Shown here piece by piece: positions 47,932 through 59,505 of a DNA stretch of 64,000 nucleotides. The first letter of the stretch is position 1; each line of letters begins with the position of its first letter. The notes beneath the pieces were generated by a model that was given only the letters and a program-made list of their open reading frames with translations, ran no database searches and was not told the DNA's origin. Position numbers and translations under genes: made by a program. The stretch comes from Quercus robur. Its lineage: Eukaryota; Streptophyta; Magnoliopsida; Fagales; Fagaceae. The DNA is taken from positions 94,628,862 to 94,692,861 of the forward strand of contig NC_065535.1 in assembly GCF_932294415.1 (NCBI RefSeq), read 5' to 3'.

Positions 47932-48112
47932 TTTTTCTGTACCGGCCGGTACGCCCAATACCGGCCGATATTGCCTGAAATTGGTCGGTATGAGGCCGGT
48001 ACGGCCGTTATTTTTTCCGGTACGAAACAGGGGGGTTTAGCGTACCGGATTACTGACCGGTACGGTATATTCCGGCCGTACCGGCCGGTACAGTACAGAA
48101 TTGACAACATTG
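47494..48112. mobile_element. hAT-like non-autonomous element rich in CCGGTAC palindromes
   Basis: The inverted ends CAAGGATGTCAAT and ATTGACAACATTG match at 11 of 13 positions. They are flanked by an 8-bp target duplication with one difference, CTCAGAAA (47486-47493) and CTTAGAAA (48113-48120), as expected for hAT transposons. Both subterminal regions carry many CCGGTAC/GTACCGG and CCGGCCGG motifs; the centre is AT-rich with (AT)n at 47622-47680 and a poly-A run. No transposase frame is present. Confidence 0.75.
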
Positions 48113-48816
48113 CTTAGAAATCTAACAAAATCAAGTCATCCAAACCTAGTTGTGTTTTTCACTATTTCTCTACCCATATATAGCAGAGATATGGTGTTCT
48201 CCAACTAGATCTAGCAAAGAACTTAAAATCTCCAACCAAATCTTGTGGAAACCAATCCCTGTCTCTTCCCGTTGCTTCTACTCTTTATTTCCATCATTAA
48301 TCGGTTTTGACCAAATCTAACTACCATACAAGAAGAATTGCAGGGTCAAGATGTTGTTTCTAATTAATTAATAGTAAGTTTTGTTCCCTTTCACTTGATA
48401 TGATCAAATTAAACCTACTTTTAATTATTACTATTATTATTATATTTTGGGAGGTTTTATTATTATTATTATTATTTCTCAATTTTGTATTTAAAACGTC
48501 ACTATAAGAGCACCCACAGTAGATGTGGGATATGTGCCAAATGCTAAATATTTGGCACATATCCCACACCAAACCAAAAAAACAGCACCCCATCAGATAT
48601 GGTAAACGTGGTAAAATTATACCACTTATGTCCGTACCGTTGCAAATTTGCAACGGTACGGACAAATGTTGTAAACCAAAAATTAATATTTTATTCGAAT
48701 TTTCTCTCTCCTCTCTTTTTTTTTATTTGATTTTATCTCTTCCTTTCTCAGAATCTGTCTCTCTCTCTCTCTCCCAAGTTCCCAAGAATCCCAACCCATT
48801 CTTCCTCTTCTCACAA

Positions 48817-48945
48817 TCGGATGCGAGCAAGAAGAAGGCGACGCAGAAGAAGGCGGCGGCGGCGGCCAAGAGAGGAGGAAAGGCAGCCGCGACTTCGTCA
48901 AAATCGGCAGCGGCGGCGTCGGATTCGCAGAACGGAGCGGATTTG
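48817..48945 (+). pseudogene. Captured fragment of an ABCF-family (GCN20-like) first exon
   Basis: Translated on the plus strand it reads [20 protein letters not shown] followed by GKAAATSSKSAAAASDSQNG. From memory, the N-terminus of plant ABCF1 (a soluble GCN20-like ATPase acting on the ribosome) is [20 protein letters not shown] and so on, so the match is close. The initiating MV is not preserved here: the codons before SDA are not ATG GTG. The ABC domains are absent. The CT-rich sequence just upstream may be the same gene's 5' UTR. The piece lies inside the Harbinger-like element and is probably a transposon-captured copy. Confidence 0.7.
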
Positions 48946-49189
48946 ATTTTTGATTTCTGATCTCTCTCTTTAGCTTGATTTGTTGGGTTGTGGGTTCACA
49001 GTTGTATGATGATGGTGACTAATTAGCTTGATTTGTTGGGTTTGCCATGGTGGTGAACGGCTAAGATTGTGGTGGTGCCGTGGTGGCAGTTGGTGAGCTT
49101 GTGGTGGCTGTTGAAATCAGAAGCGTGAAGGCTAATTAGTTTGATTTCTGATCTCACTCTTTCTTATTGTGTTTGGTTATTGGTTGATT

Positions 49190-49405
49190 TGGGTTTCGGT
49201 TTGTCCGATGGGTGGGTTTCGGTTTGTCCGATGGGTGGGTTTCGGTTTGTGTCGTTTGTGGTGGCTTGGGTTTCGGTTTATGCAGTAGGTGCGTTTCGGT
49301 TTGTGCCGTGTGTGGTGGCTTGCGTTTCAGTTTGTGTGGCTTTTGTGGGTTTCAATTTGTGTCGTGTGTGGGTTTTGGTTTGTGTAGTGGGTGGGCTTCA
49401 GTTTT
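49190..49405. repeat. G-rich minisatellite GGTGGGTTTCGGTTTGT
   Basis: About eight degenerate units of GGGTTTCGGTTTGTCCGATG type, the first two nearly identical, inside the Harbinger-like element. Open frames over it are low-complexity artefacts. Confidence 0.8.
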
Positions 49406-49684
49406 TCTGGGATGTGCAGTGGGTGGTGGCTCTGGCTAATTCGGCGGAGCTGTTGCCGTGGCTAGTTCGGTGAGGTTGTGACTGGGTTGGATAGGTGGTT
49501 GTGCCGTCGCTGATGATGATATATATTATTTTAATGGGTAATAAATATTATTTTAATGTATAGAATTGGATTATAAAACATCTGATAAATGAGGAGTTGT
49601 AAAATGATGTGGTAAAATAATAAAGTAGGTGTTTAATGTGGTAAAATGGCATTTTTTTTGCCACATCTGCTGTGGATGCTCTAA

Positions 49685-50294
49685 GTGATTTTTTGTCTCC
49701 CGTTCGTGTAAAGTGAAAACTCTCTCTCTAACTCCCGCTCCAAAACATTTATATATAAAAAAAACACTTTTGAAAACACAAACAACGTCGTTTCTTTTTT
49801 GGTAAACACAAACAACGTTGTTGCTCAGATTTATCAGAGGTACTCTTACTCTTTTCTCTCTCTCTCTCTCTCTCAATATTGTGTAAATTTTTGTTATATG
49901 ATAATTGATTAACAAACGCCTGCCATTCTCGTTTTCTGACAGACCAATCGGGTTTTTCAATAACATCTAAGAAAGACTTAAATTTTAGATTTTCTTCACC
50001 ATTAATAAAAACCCAAATCCCATATTAGTTATGAATCTTATGATAATCATTCTAAATCTAATTCTTTTTTTTTTTTTTAAATGTTTCAGACTCGTTTTTA
50101 GGGTTTCTCTGCTTTCTATTCCGTGTTTGTTCTGACGGAAAATAGTTTCTTGGGAAAAAAAATTTCCACTTCAAGGGTTTATACTTTATAGAAGTTATAA
50201 TTTTATTGATTTATGAAGTGGGTTCAGCGAAAGTTTATCTCTTTTTAAATTTTCCTTCTTTAAATGAAAAAATTTACACATTGGGTTTTTTTTT

Positions 50295-50325
<31 letters not shown>

Positions 50326-51049
50326 GGTTGGGGTTGGGGTTTTGGGGGTTTAAGAATTTGTTCTATATTCTAAATTTGTGGTGTGAAAAGTTTCTTTATT
50401 AAATTTTAACTTCTCTTGAAAAAAGAAAAAAGAATCCTGTCAAATATATATATTTTCTTGGAAATTGTTATTTTTTAGAATCTGGGTTTAGTTTTCTTCT
50501 GAAGAATCAGTTTTTTGTTCAAATGAATTAAAAGGAGAAGGTTTTTCAATTCAACTCCTTGTTTGGTTGCTTGTAATTTAGAAGATTTTCTTTTCTGTTT
50601 CCTTTTTGGGTTATGAAATTGGAGCTGGGGGTTAAATGGTAAATATGCACAATATTTGATTGCAGGTATAATGAATATGTAATCTTTGAGCTTATTTCTT
50701 TTTAGAATCTGGGTTTAATTTACTTCAAGAGAATTGGTTTTTGCTCAACTAATCAATAGGACAACTGTAATAATGATGCTCAATGTTTGGTGGCATGTAA
50801 GATATAGAAGAAAATAATTTTTCTTTTCCTTTTTTGGGTTATGAAATTGGAGCTAGGAATCCAATGGTAAAATATGCATACTACTTTGATTGCAGGTATA
50901 ATGAATGTGTATCTTTGGACTTCTTTATATATATAGAATCTGGTTATGCCCTGTTGTAATGTGACATGGAATGCTAGTATTTTTGTAGTGAAACTTATTG
51001 TTGGATGATGTTAGTGTAGGAAACAATAAATTACTTTTGGGGTTAGAAT
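49685..51049 (+). other. Probable 5' untranslated region and introns of the bromodomain gene
   Basis: A CT-rich stretch at about 49720-49870, including (TC)n, looks like a plant promoter/leader. Downstream, TTTTCTT-rich intron-like sequence contains T19 then G23 at 50286-50327, and two similar segments near 50580-50680 and 50790-50910 (TTTGGGTTATGAAATTGGAG, TTTGATTGCAGGTATAATGA). The exact leader exons cannot be set from sequence alone. Confidence 0.4.
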
Positions 51050-54040
51050 ATGAAGCGTAAGCGAGGGGCACAAGAAAGGAAAACCAAAAGGGGCTCCTGT
51101 GGTGAGTAAGAATGAGGTATCCATAAATTTGGTGAGTGCAAATACAGAAGATAATTCGGGTTTGGATGGTTTTGGGAATGATAACAAATATGAATCTGGA
51201 ATGGAGGTTGATACACCTTCTTCAACGGGGACTGACCAGCCGTACAATGTTGCAAGTATTAATCCCGATGGTTCCATTGATAAGGCAATGGGAAAGTCAG
51301 TTGGGCGTGTGAAAGTGAAACTGAGGACAAGTAAGATGTTGGAATCTCAACATACTTCTTCCGATGCACCCACGCACAGTGACACTGATAAGAGTAGCCA
51401 GCAAATGGGTTTTGAAAGGCAAGGTGTAGGTCTGGAGAGAATGGAAGATAGTGCAAACTCATTGCCTATTGGTGTTTCAGGAAATCCAGCTAAGAAAGCT
51501 GGGAGTATCAAGATTAAATCGTCGATGATCTTGGGTAATCCAAGTGTTTATCAAAGTGGTGGTAGTGCTGCTGTTGCTCAGGGTGAGAGTCCACACCAGA
51601 AAGAGCTAAAGATACCTCATCAGGATGCTCAATTTAGTAAGCAAGAACTTGATGATTGCTTGACGGTATGTTGGATTGTTTAAGATGAATCTTTGTTTAA
51701 ACTTCTGATTATGCAAACTTTTTAACATCTTGTTGCTATTTTCTTTTTTAAATATCTGCATATGAGCATATTCTTGTCTTCATTTATCCTTCCACAGGTG
51801 ATAAAGAAGGTAATGAAAATGGATGCAGCAGAACCCTTCAATGTCCCTGTGGATCCTGTAGCTCTGGGAATTCCTGTAAGTATGAATATGCACAAATACG
51901 GTATTTAGTTAGGGTCAAACACTAAAATTATTTATAGTCCACAATGGATGGTAATTTCTTAGGTTATACCATCATGTTGTCGTACCCTATCTCTTTTATT
52001 TGACTAATAAAATTCTTCCCTTGGGGTGGGTGGTGTTTGTTTGGAACCAGGATTACTTTGATGTCATAGATACACCAATGGATTTTGGAACGATATGTGG
52101 CAATCTTGAAAATGGTGTGAAGTATATGAACTCGGAGGATGTTTATAAGGATGTACAGTACATTTGGGAGAACTGCAATAAGTATAACAATAAAGGTGAC
52201 TATATTTTGGACCTTATGAAGCGGGTGAAGAAGAATTTTATGAAGTATTGGACAGCTGCTGGGTTATACAGTGAACAACAATGGGGAACTAAGGGTGAGA
52301 CTTCTGTGATTATGCTCTCTTCCGGTTAATTCCTTTCAATTTTCTTCATCAAGCTGAATTTGGTTTGTGCATTTCTTATTCTGTGAGTCTAGTGAATATA
52401 GATAAAAATTTGACGAGCAATGCAATTGATGAGTTTTCCTTATCATGTGTGTTATGATTGTGGTCATTGGAAAAAATTCTGCCTTTTTTTTTTTATAAAT
52501 ATCTTTGCCTTCTCTTGGGTATTCAGGAACTAATTACCTTGAAATATGTGTTGAATTATGTGCATCCAAATTTCTTGCATGGTCTATTCCTTAATAGTGA
52601 TCTTAATGTTGTTGTTCTTAGACTTTTTGGATAAATAGGAGCTTTATTACAAAAAGGGCACACTTAAGTACACAGGAAGCATACTGTTTAAAAATTGTAG
52701 TTTAATATTCACACAGTCTAGAAAATCAAGTGAGGAAGAAGAAAAACTGTTGGTGATTAAGGCAAAGTGTTTATGACTAGGTTTGCACACACAGCTGATA
52801 GGTACTTTTTTCTTGCAGTAAGCCTCTGCTGATTTTTTTATGCATATATGTTCTTGCTGATGCATATGGTATCCGTTTTTTATACTATGTTGTGATGTAG
52901 TTACTTGCTTGCCAAGTTAATATGAACTTTAGAGTTATGTATAATGGTGGGTTCCAATTAGCTCAAATGGTAAAGTCTCTTGTCATTAAATAAGAAATCT
53001 GCGGTTTGAACTTTGTCTACTGGTGTTTTGGTGTGATGATAATGAGCAATTATTATAAAGCAGATATCATAGATTGAAATTCTATCTATCAAAAAAAAAG
53101 TTATGTATATTGAATAACGGCCCACTATGCAATCATCTTGTCTTATTGCTGGTATAAAGATGCCAGCTCTCATTTTCCTGACAGCAGTCTGAGCATTATT
53201 TATTTCCATTGTGATAGGGGCTGAAAGCATTCAAGTGGAGGATGTTTCTGTGTCCAGTGAAAAGTGCATGTAAAAGGCAGTCAACCAAAGCAGAAGACAG
53301 GAAAACGTCATGGGTATTTTTATGCCTATAACTTCTTGCATTTAGTTGCTATTATATTCATATGGGAATGCTCCCCAGATACTCCCCCGTCCAAGGGTAA
53401 ATTTCCATATGGAGTAACTAGTAAAATAGCAGCATAGAAACATCGTAAATGGAAAAATGCAATAAATAATATTTGGGTCTTTTTGACAATTTTGGTTGTA
53501 GGGCCTGTCTACAGCCAAATCATCAGCATGGGTATCATATGGTTTATTGAGCGAAAAGCAGAGTTAATGTTAGGATGCACATTTGATAAAGGCTATCATT
53601 TCTGGTAGTTTTTAGGTTGTATTTGTGCAAAAGCAAATGAACAGGAATTTCAGATAAGTGATGGAAATTTGAAGGAGTGGAGCACTTTATAATAATTTAC
53701 AGTCAGCCTAGGTCAAATTGAAAATCAATTGATAACTCATAGCTTTCTACCAAATCATCAACTAACTTAGATACTGAATAACCCAAATAAGACTAAGGAA
53801 AATACTCGAATCAGTAAAATTATCAAATGTGCCCCTTATCTTCAGATTTTAATGTTTTTTAGACTGTTAGTACTTTGTTAATTTATAAAAAACCAGAGGA
53901 AATTTATTATTGTGTGACGTCTACAATAGGACCCATGGGTTGCCAGCAGGCCCCATATAGGACCTCTTTTTTATGCTTAATGTGGTTTGCACTAGAAGCT
54001 TGCCACTTCTTGACAATGGATAGTGTGAGGACAGGAATTT

Positions 54041-54084
<44 letters not shown>

Positions 54085-56488
54085 TATTTTCCCTGTAATT
54101 ACTTTTTCCTAAAAATTACTTGTGTGTGTATATATTTATGTAATTAAAAATGATAATTCAGTAAGGGAACTGGGGATTTACTTCTCTGGATTTTGAGAGT
54201 GATTACTTTCATTGTCAAAATACCAAGAAATCCCAATGAGATAACCCCAAAAAGAAGTAAAGGTTTGTGACAAGCACTGTGAAGCATAGCAGGTATCATT
54301 GTCATCATTTTTTACAATTGCTTTAAGATGCTTGACAGTGATATCAGGTGCATCTGGATGCTTTCATTTGCTTTTTATAGTGAGTTTATAAAGGAGTGGT
54401 TTGAAACTTAAGTAGGAGGTGTGTGTGTGTGTGTCATTGGAATTCTGTGTGGGTGCCTGTGCGCATCATTAGAGTGCTGTGTGTGCTCACATGCACATTG
54501 GAGAGTTTTGGCTTATTATTCTAACAAAAATGGTTCAAAATTTTTTCTTATATTGTGAAGTTCTCATTTGCAGAAGGCGCCATAAAAATGATTGTTTATG
54601 TGCAATATGTGTTCTAAAGCGTCGTAGGAGGGAGCGTGAGGAGAATGCTCGTCTTGTAAAAGGCCATATAGGAGCTACTGATACTAATTATACTGAGGAG
54701 ACCCAGCAAGAGGTACAATGAATGAGTTTGACTAATGACTTAATCCAACTTTTTCTTGACTGTGATTGGATTTTCACTTTGTAGTCTTGCAAATGTTATT
54801 TGTAGGTGTAGAGAAGTTTTTACTTATTACACATACACGCAGTATAGGTATACATATTTTGAAAGGGATCCCAGGAAATAGCAACTTTTGGGCTATCAAA
54901 TATTTTTGACAGATCTGATATGCTCTTTTATGACTACTAGGTTTCTGATTTTTGAAAAATTTAACAGAGACGACATATATGAAAGTTTTATGTTTTTCTT
55001 TTTCTTTTTTTCAATAGATGTATTATTATTATTATTATTATTTTAGTTATTGTATAACATTATGAACTTTTTTTTGCATTGGCTGTTAAAGGAAGGTCAA
55101 CATGTGGAAAGTCCTAGTGCTGAAGATCCATCATCAAATGATGAATCACTAGACCCAGATGCAGATGCTGAGATACAACAGAAAGTAGATGAGGTGAAAT
55201 TGGATGTTCCTGAGGAGCAGCATGGTCCTTCGGAGGAGAAGCAAGGGGAGGAGGAAGAGGAGGAAGAAGACGAAGAAGAAGAGGAGGAGGAGGAAGAGAA
55301 TGAGTTGGAGACTCAAAAGAAACACGAGAATGAAACTCCAGAGCAGCCACAGTTTGGTGATAGATCAGAGGAGGAGCATGAGAGACAGCCTAAGCTAAGA
55401 ATTGTGGAGAAGTCAGGAGTTGGAGTCCGAGTTGATACTCAGAAAGAGGATATATTAATGAGGCAGGAAGCCAAAACTGCTGCAGCTCAACAACAGAAAC
55501 ATAAGGTATTTTGAAAAATCGTTTTGGCATCAATTGTGTGATCTTTAATTTAAATATACATAACAACTTGTTCTGCAAATTCATGATGGAGAATGGCATA
55601 GCTTTCCTTCATTTTACCACCAATTTACCTTGCCACTAACCTGTTATTTCAAAAGTACAGAATTAAACTATAAGAGGTATCATCATTAAATCATTTCAAT
55701 GTTGGTGCATATATATCAGAATGTGCCTTATAATTATTGGGTAATCTTCGAGCTTATCAGGCATGCTTAAAAAATAAGGATGTATTTGCTATTAGCCAAA
55801 TGTACCTTACATTAATGCTAGATCACCCAAATTTCTGTTGTGGGGGGAATCCTTCCTTAGTTATGAAAACAGATATCTTAATGCAGGCATATCTATAAAA
55901 TATCCTTGTCAAGTGGGCATGTCTGTAAAATATCAATAATCTTACTTTGAATTGGAATTTAAGATTCTATGCATGCAATTTAGCAGGCTCAAAAGTTTTT
56001 TTTTCAAAATTAATTGACTTTGACCTAGTAGTGAAAGGAAATATTAAAATATTTGCTTTATATGGGAGGTGTTGTTAAAACACAAAAATTTCACGTAGGA
56101 TGCAATGGAACTTTCTTCAAGCTATAAACAGACTTGAGCTCAAGATAGACCCAAAGATTTGAATTTTATTTAATTATGTATTTGTTTCATTAACTTACAC
56201 TGGACTAGAACTTCATAATTAGATGCTGAACCTTTTAAATGCTGGACACTTTTATATGCAAGTTTTACTTACAGTTTGATTTTGTCACAGGAATTACAAG
56301 AAAAGCACAAAAAATCTAAAGTGTGTAAGAACCTTGAGCTAGAAAATCCCATGCTTTTGGACTTATGCGGAATTCTCTTCCCTGACAACCATAAGTCTGT
56401 CTGGAGTGGACCCCATTCACTGAATCAGCATCATCGTTCTGCTCGTACTAGTTCCATCCATGCAGCTATTGCAACTTTCATGAAATAG
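51050..56488 (+). CDS. Bromodomain-containing nuclear protein
   Basis: Seven exons: 51050-51665, 51798-51875, 52051-52294, 53218-53313, 54574-54712, 55092-55505 and 56291-56488. The bromodomain spans exons 2-3: PFNVPVDPVALGIP (ZA loop), DYFDVIDTPMDFGTI, then ENCNKYNNKGDYILDLMKRV with the acetyl-lysine-binding asparagine region. Downstream are KNDCLCAICVLKRRRRERE, a long acidic run (GEEEEEEEDEEEEEEEEE) and a C-terminal SGPHSLNQHHRSARTSSIHA block. Such proteins read acetylated histones. The reading frame is off by one base at two places: after MKRKRG at a GGGG run (51065-51068), and after SVSSEK at a short A run (about 53260-53263). In both, the neighbouring frame continues sensibly, so assembly error or early decay is likely. 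It could alternatively start downstream of the first break. Intron 3 contains a SINE. Confidence 0.85.
52946..53099 (+). mobile_element. tRNA-derived SINE (family A, copy 2)
   Basis: Resembles the SINE at 3509: GGGTTCCAATTAGCTCAAAT, then GCGGTTTGAACTTTG, TGGTGTGATGATAATGAGC, CATAGATTGAAATTCTATCT and an A-rich tail. Flanked by GTTATGTATAAT (52934-52945) and GTTATGTATATT (53100-53111). It sits in intron 3 of the bromodomain gene, same strand. Confidence 0.85.
54039..54083. repeat. Poly-T tract
   Basis: About 43 T in intron 4 of the bromodomain gene. Intron 4 (53314-54573) is otherwise AT-rich with a short (GT)n at 54420-54433. Confidence 0.85.
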
Positions 56489-57686
56489 GTGCTTGTTCTG
56501 ATGCATGTACACTGGTTGCATAGATCTGAGGTGTTGTTTTGTTTTCCATTTTACACTCCTAAAAATTTTATTGTATAGTTATTACCTAGTACAGGATCAA
56601 AGCAAAATTGAAAAACTGCTGAATGACATGGATGCCCTTTTTGCAGTGTTTGATGCTGAAGTGTACTTCTCCTTGCACTTACTATAGGATGCATGTTGTG
56701 TCAAAGGAGAATGAGCATGCACAGCTGGACGCTTGTTTTAGAATTACTTCTCTCACAAAAGCTGCTGCCAAATGATTTCAAAAGTAGTTTCGAGTCATCA
56801 ATGCAATGGTTTTCAGGAGTTACTTGGAGGAGGGATATAATATTACATGTGAGATTGTACATGATCTAGCAAGATTCAAGAATTTGGTTCTTCACCGTGT
56901 ATCTGCAAATGACAATTCTAACTTGCAAAAGCACATTTTCAGTTTATGTTTTATGATGAGTTAGATTGCGAATGGTTTATGGCAATGCTTGGATCCTGCG
57001 CTTTTTCCATAGTCTGTACTTGACAACCAGGCTAACTAATGTCGCTTTTAGAATAGTGTTGTAGTGAAACAGGAGTCATGCAAACAGCTTGTACCTTAGA
57101 TCAAGGCAAAACGTATGTCAGCCAATACCTCTATTTAGATGTATGATCTCCCCATGCAAAGAGTTTGTAAGCAGAAGCTCTTTGTGCGTGCTAATTCTTC
57201 TAACAGTGTCATGTTCACTTTTCATTATAATCCATTCGGCCCGTATAAAGTAAACTAGCTTGCAATATAGATTTTTATTATATAATCATTTTATAAACTT
57301 AGTTTTAAGTGTATTCTTTTTTATTTTTTTAGTTTAACAAAAATAAATAAATAATACAATGCAGAGGTCTACGACCAAAGAAGATTACTTTTCAATCAAT
57401 GTCATTCATTTTCAAGATCCAACCTTCTATAACAAAAAATGGGCACATCGCAGTTAAAAATTCCAGACAATTACATTGCAGTAAAGTTGCTCTCCTCATG
57501 CCTCAGTGACCACCAATCTGTCATAGCATAAGTGCAAATAAATGATTATACATCTGTAAGCTGTCTTCATCCCATGTCAACCACCAATATTGGCAACGTT
57601 GCTGATGGAAAATTTGCTGTACTGTATATTCTGGTGACACAGAAGTTCATGGCATGTTTTGATGAAACCAAAAATCCATTATACTA
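56489..57686 (+). other. 3' region of the bromodomain gene
   Basis: Probable 3' untranslated sequence. An open stretch at about 56595-56660 (DQSKIEKLLNDMDALFAVFD) looks protein-like and could be an alternative last exon, but I cannot place it in a family. From 57240 the DNA is AT-rich without features. Confidence 0.4.
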
Positions 57687-58008
57687 TCAGGGCAGATCAT
57701 ATTTCACATGACCAAGGTAGAGACCGCATGCAGGTGCCATGGGACTTGCAGCAGTCACAGTCTTTGCATTTAGGATTCTCTCAACTGAAATTATTCGGTA
57801 CAAGAAAGAAAAAAAATTCAGTCCAAATGAAGAAAGCAAACAGTTTTCAATCTGTATTAAAATAAACAAAATAAAGAGAGCTATAGAAAGGTAGATCACC
57901 ATCTGCAATTGTCAACTCTCTAGTTCCAATTCCTCAGGAACGTGCCATGCTCGGTCTCTCTCAAAGGTTGACAAAGATGCTGGCCCAGAGAGCAAACGGT
58001 AAAAGTAC
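57687..58008 (-). pseudogene. tRNA pseudouridine synthase (TruA-like), 3' fragment
   Basis: Two coding blocks on the minus strand. 58008 to about 57920 (YFYRLLSGPASLSTFERDRA, WHVPEEL) follows an acceptor (TTTAG); 57784-57687 (VERILNAKTVTAASPMAPAC, GLYLGHVKYDLP, stop) follows another (TTTCAG). These match the middle and end of plant TruA/PUS-like enzymes, which isomerise uridines in tRNA anticodon arms. The exons between the blocks (the region after EEL up to VER) and all exons before YFYRL are not seen, and the first block runs into a stop without a clear donor. It therefore looks like a decayed remnant. Confidence 0.75.
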
Positions 58009-58483
58009 CTAAACAAGATGTTTAGAAATATTCCAAATAGTTAGTTCAAGTTTTAAAAATAATCAAACACCAAAATATAAAAACATTTATTTAAACAAAG
58101 TGAAACCACAGGTGCACTTCTGACAGTACTCCAGAGTTGAATATTAGTATATAAAAAATCCTAATCACAATCAAATAACTGGAACATATACAGCCGAAAA
58201 ATTCCAACCTAAGCAAGCCCTCTCTGGTTGATACCATTGTCATGTTCAAAATGGCATATAGATGCACTATTCACGGGACCCACAAGTACTTTATTCAGAA
58301 AAAAAGACATTAAAAATGAGTTTCACAGCACTATTCACACATTTAAAAATTATTTTGTTATAATATTTTCAGTTTTCAGTTAAATAAGCGGTATCCAAAC
58401 AGACGTTGAAATTTCAAATGATTGTTCAGACTCACTAAAAGTAAGGAAAATGGTACAATTGCTAAAATGTAAATACTAAAAAG

Positions 58484-58689
58484 TAAGTCCAAATTCAGCA
58501 TTGCTATGGAGAGGCAAATAAATGCGCCGATGCTCTAGCTAGACGGGGGTCTTGCTTTCCCAAGATTTTGTTGTTTTCTTAGACCCTCCAGTAGAAGTCT
58601 CCTTGTTGCTTAGTCTAGATTATGCTGGGATTTGTTATGATCGTTGTATAGTTTTTAATGATATTTTCCTTCTTACCAAAAAAAAAAAA
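58484..58689 (+). mobile_element. LINE (L1-type) 3' end, 5'-truncated
   Basis: Encodes the end of a plant LINE RNase H (GEANKCADALARRG, then FVVFLDPPVEVSLLLSLDYA in a neighbouring frame), a short 3' UTR and a poly-A tail. Flanked by ACTAAAAAG at 58475-58483 and 58690-58698. It is a different LINE copy from that at 37414. Confidence 0.8.
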
Positions 58690-59505
58690 ACTAAAAAGAA
58701 CCAATTAAGGTACCGCTTGACCAGTTGACTGTGCTCGTCACTCCTAGTCACGTAGTAAAAAATCAAAACAAAAAACCTTAAAGGGTTGAATTGAAATTTG
58801 GACAAACTTAGATGGTATGATTTGTAATTTAGTCAAATTTTGACTAGACCAAAATGAAGCTAATCTTAAAGCTAGAGAGCAAAAATATATTTAAGTGCAA
58901 TTTTTATTATATACTTTATTATTCAATTTAAAATATTTTATTAGTTTGCATTTTTTTTTTTGTGAAACAAACATACACACAAGAGAGAGAAAGAGGTTAT
59001 AATACAAAGGCACACAACAAACTCCATTTATAAGCTATGGTAAGTTTTAAAAGAATGTATTGCGTGTAGCATATGTTTTGAATGTTGGATTTTATTTAAA
59101 TTTAGCACTGTGTGTATTAACATAATCGGCAATAACTTTTTTTTTTTGGAGAAGAAGTATCAAAACATACGGCATTCCATAAAAATAAAAATAAAAAATA
59201 AAAACCATTTACGGCATACTTCCACCGTGGTAGACTTCTAGACTATGACTAAATTTACATTGTTAACATAAATTTGCTCTAAGTGAAATTCTATAACCAA
59301 TGTTTCAAGACATCTATCTTTTTTATATATAGAAAAATTAGGGGAAAAAAAAGTATTCGTAGTGTAGGCTACTCCATCAATAATTAAAAACTCAAAACAT
59401 AGCACACAACATGGTTTCAGTTGAACTAATTTTATTTTTTCATATTCATTTCAACATAACAACATGAGGTAGGATTTTCATCTCATCTTAATAGTTTCAT
59501 ATCCT
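58690..59505. other. AT-rich intergenic sequence
   Basis: Downstream flank of the defensin-like gene. Poly-T and poly-A runs only; nothing else recognised. Confidence 0.5.

Larger units (their letters stand above)
48508..49681. mobile_element. Harbinger-like non-autonomous element carrying a host gene fragment
   Basis: The inverted ends GAGCACCCACAGTAGATGTGG and CCACATCTGCTGTGGATGCTC match except at two positions, and TAA flanks each side (48505-48507 and 49682-49684), as in PIF/Harbinger insertions. A near-palindromic GATATGTGCCAAATGCTAA... with TTTGGCACATATCCCAC lies just inside the left end. The interior holds a CT-rich leader, a stretch matching the start of an ABCF protein, and a G-rich minisatellite. 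No transposase is present. Confidence 0.75.

Noticed and set aside
49141-49473. 110-aa open frame rich in Val/Gly/Phe
   Set aside because: Translation of the G-rich minisatellite; no real domain.
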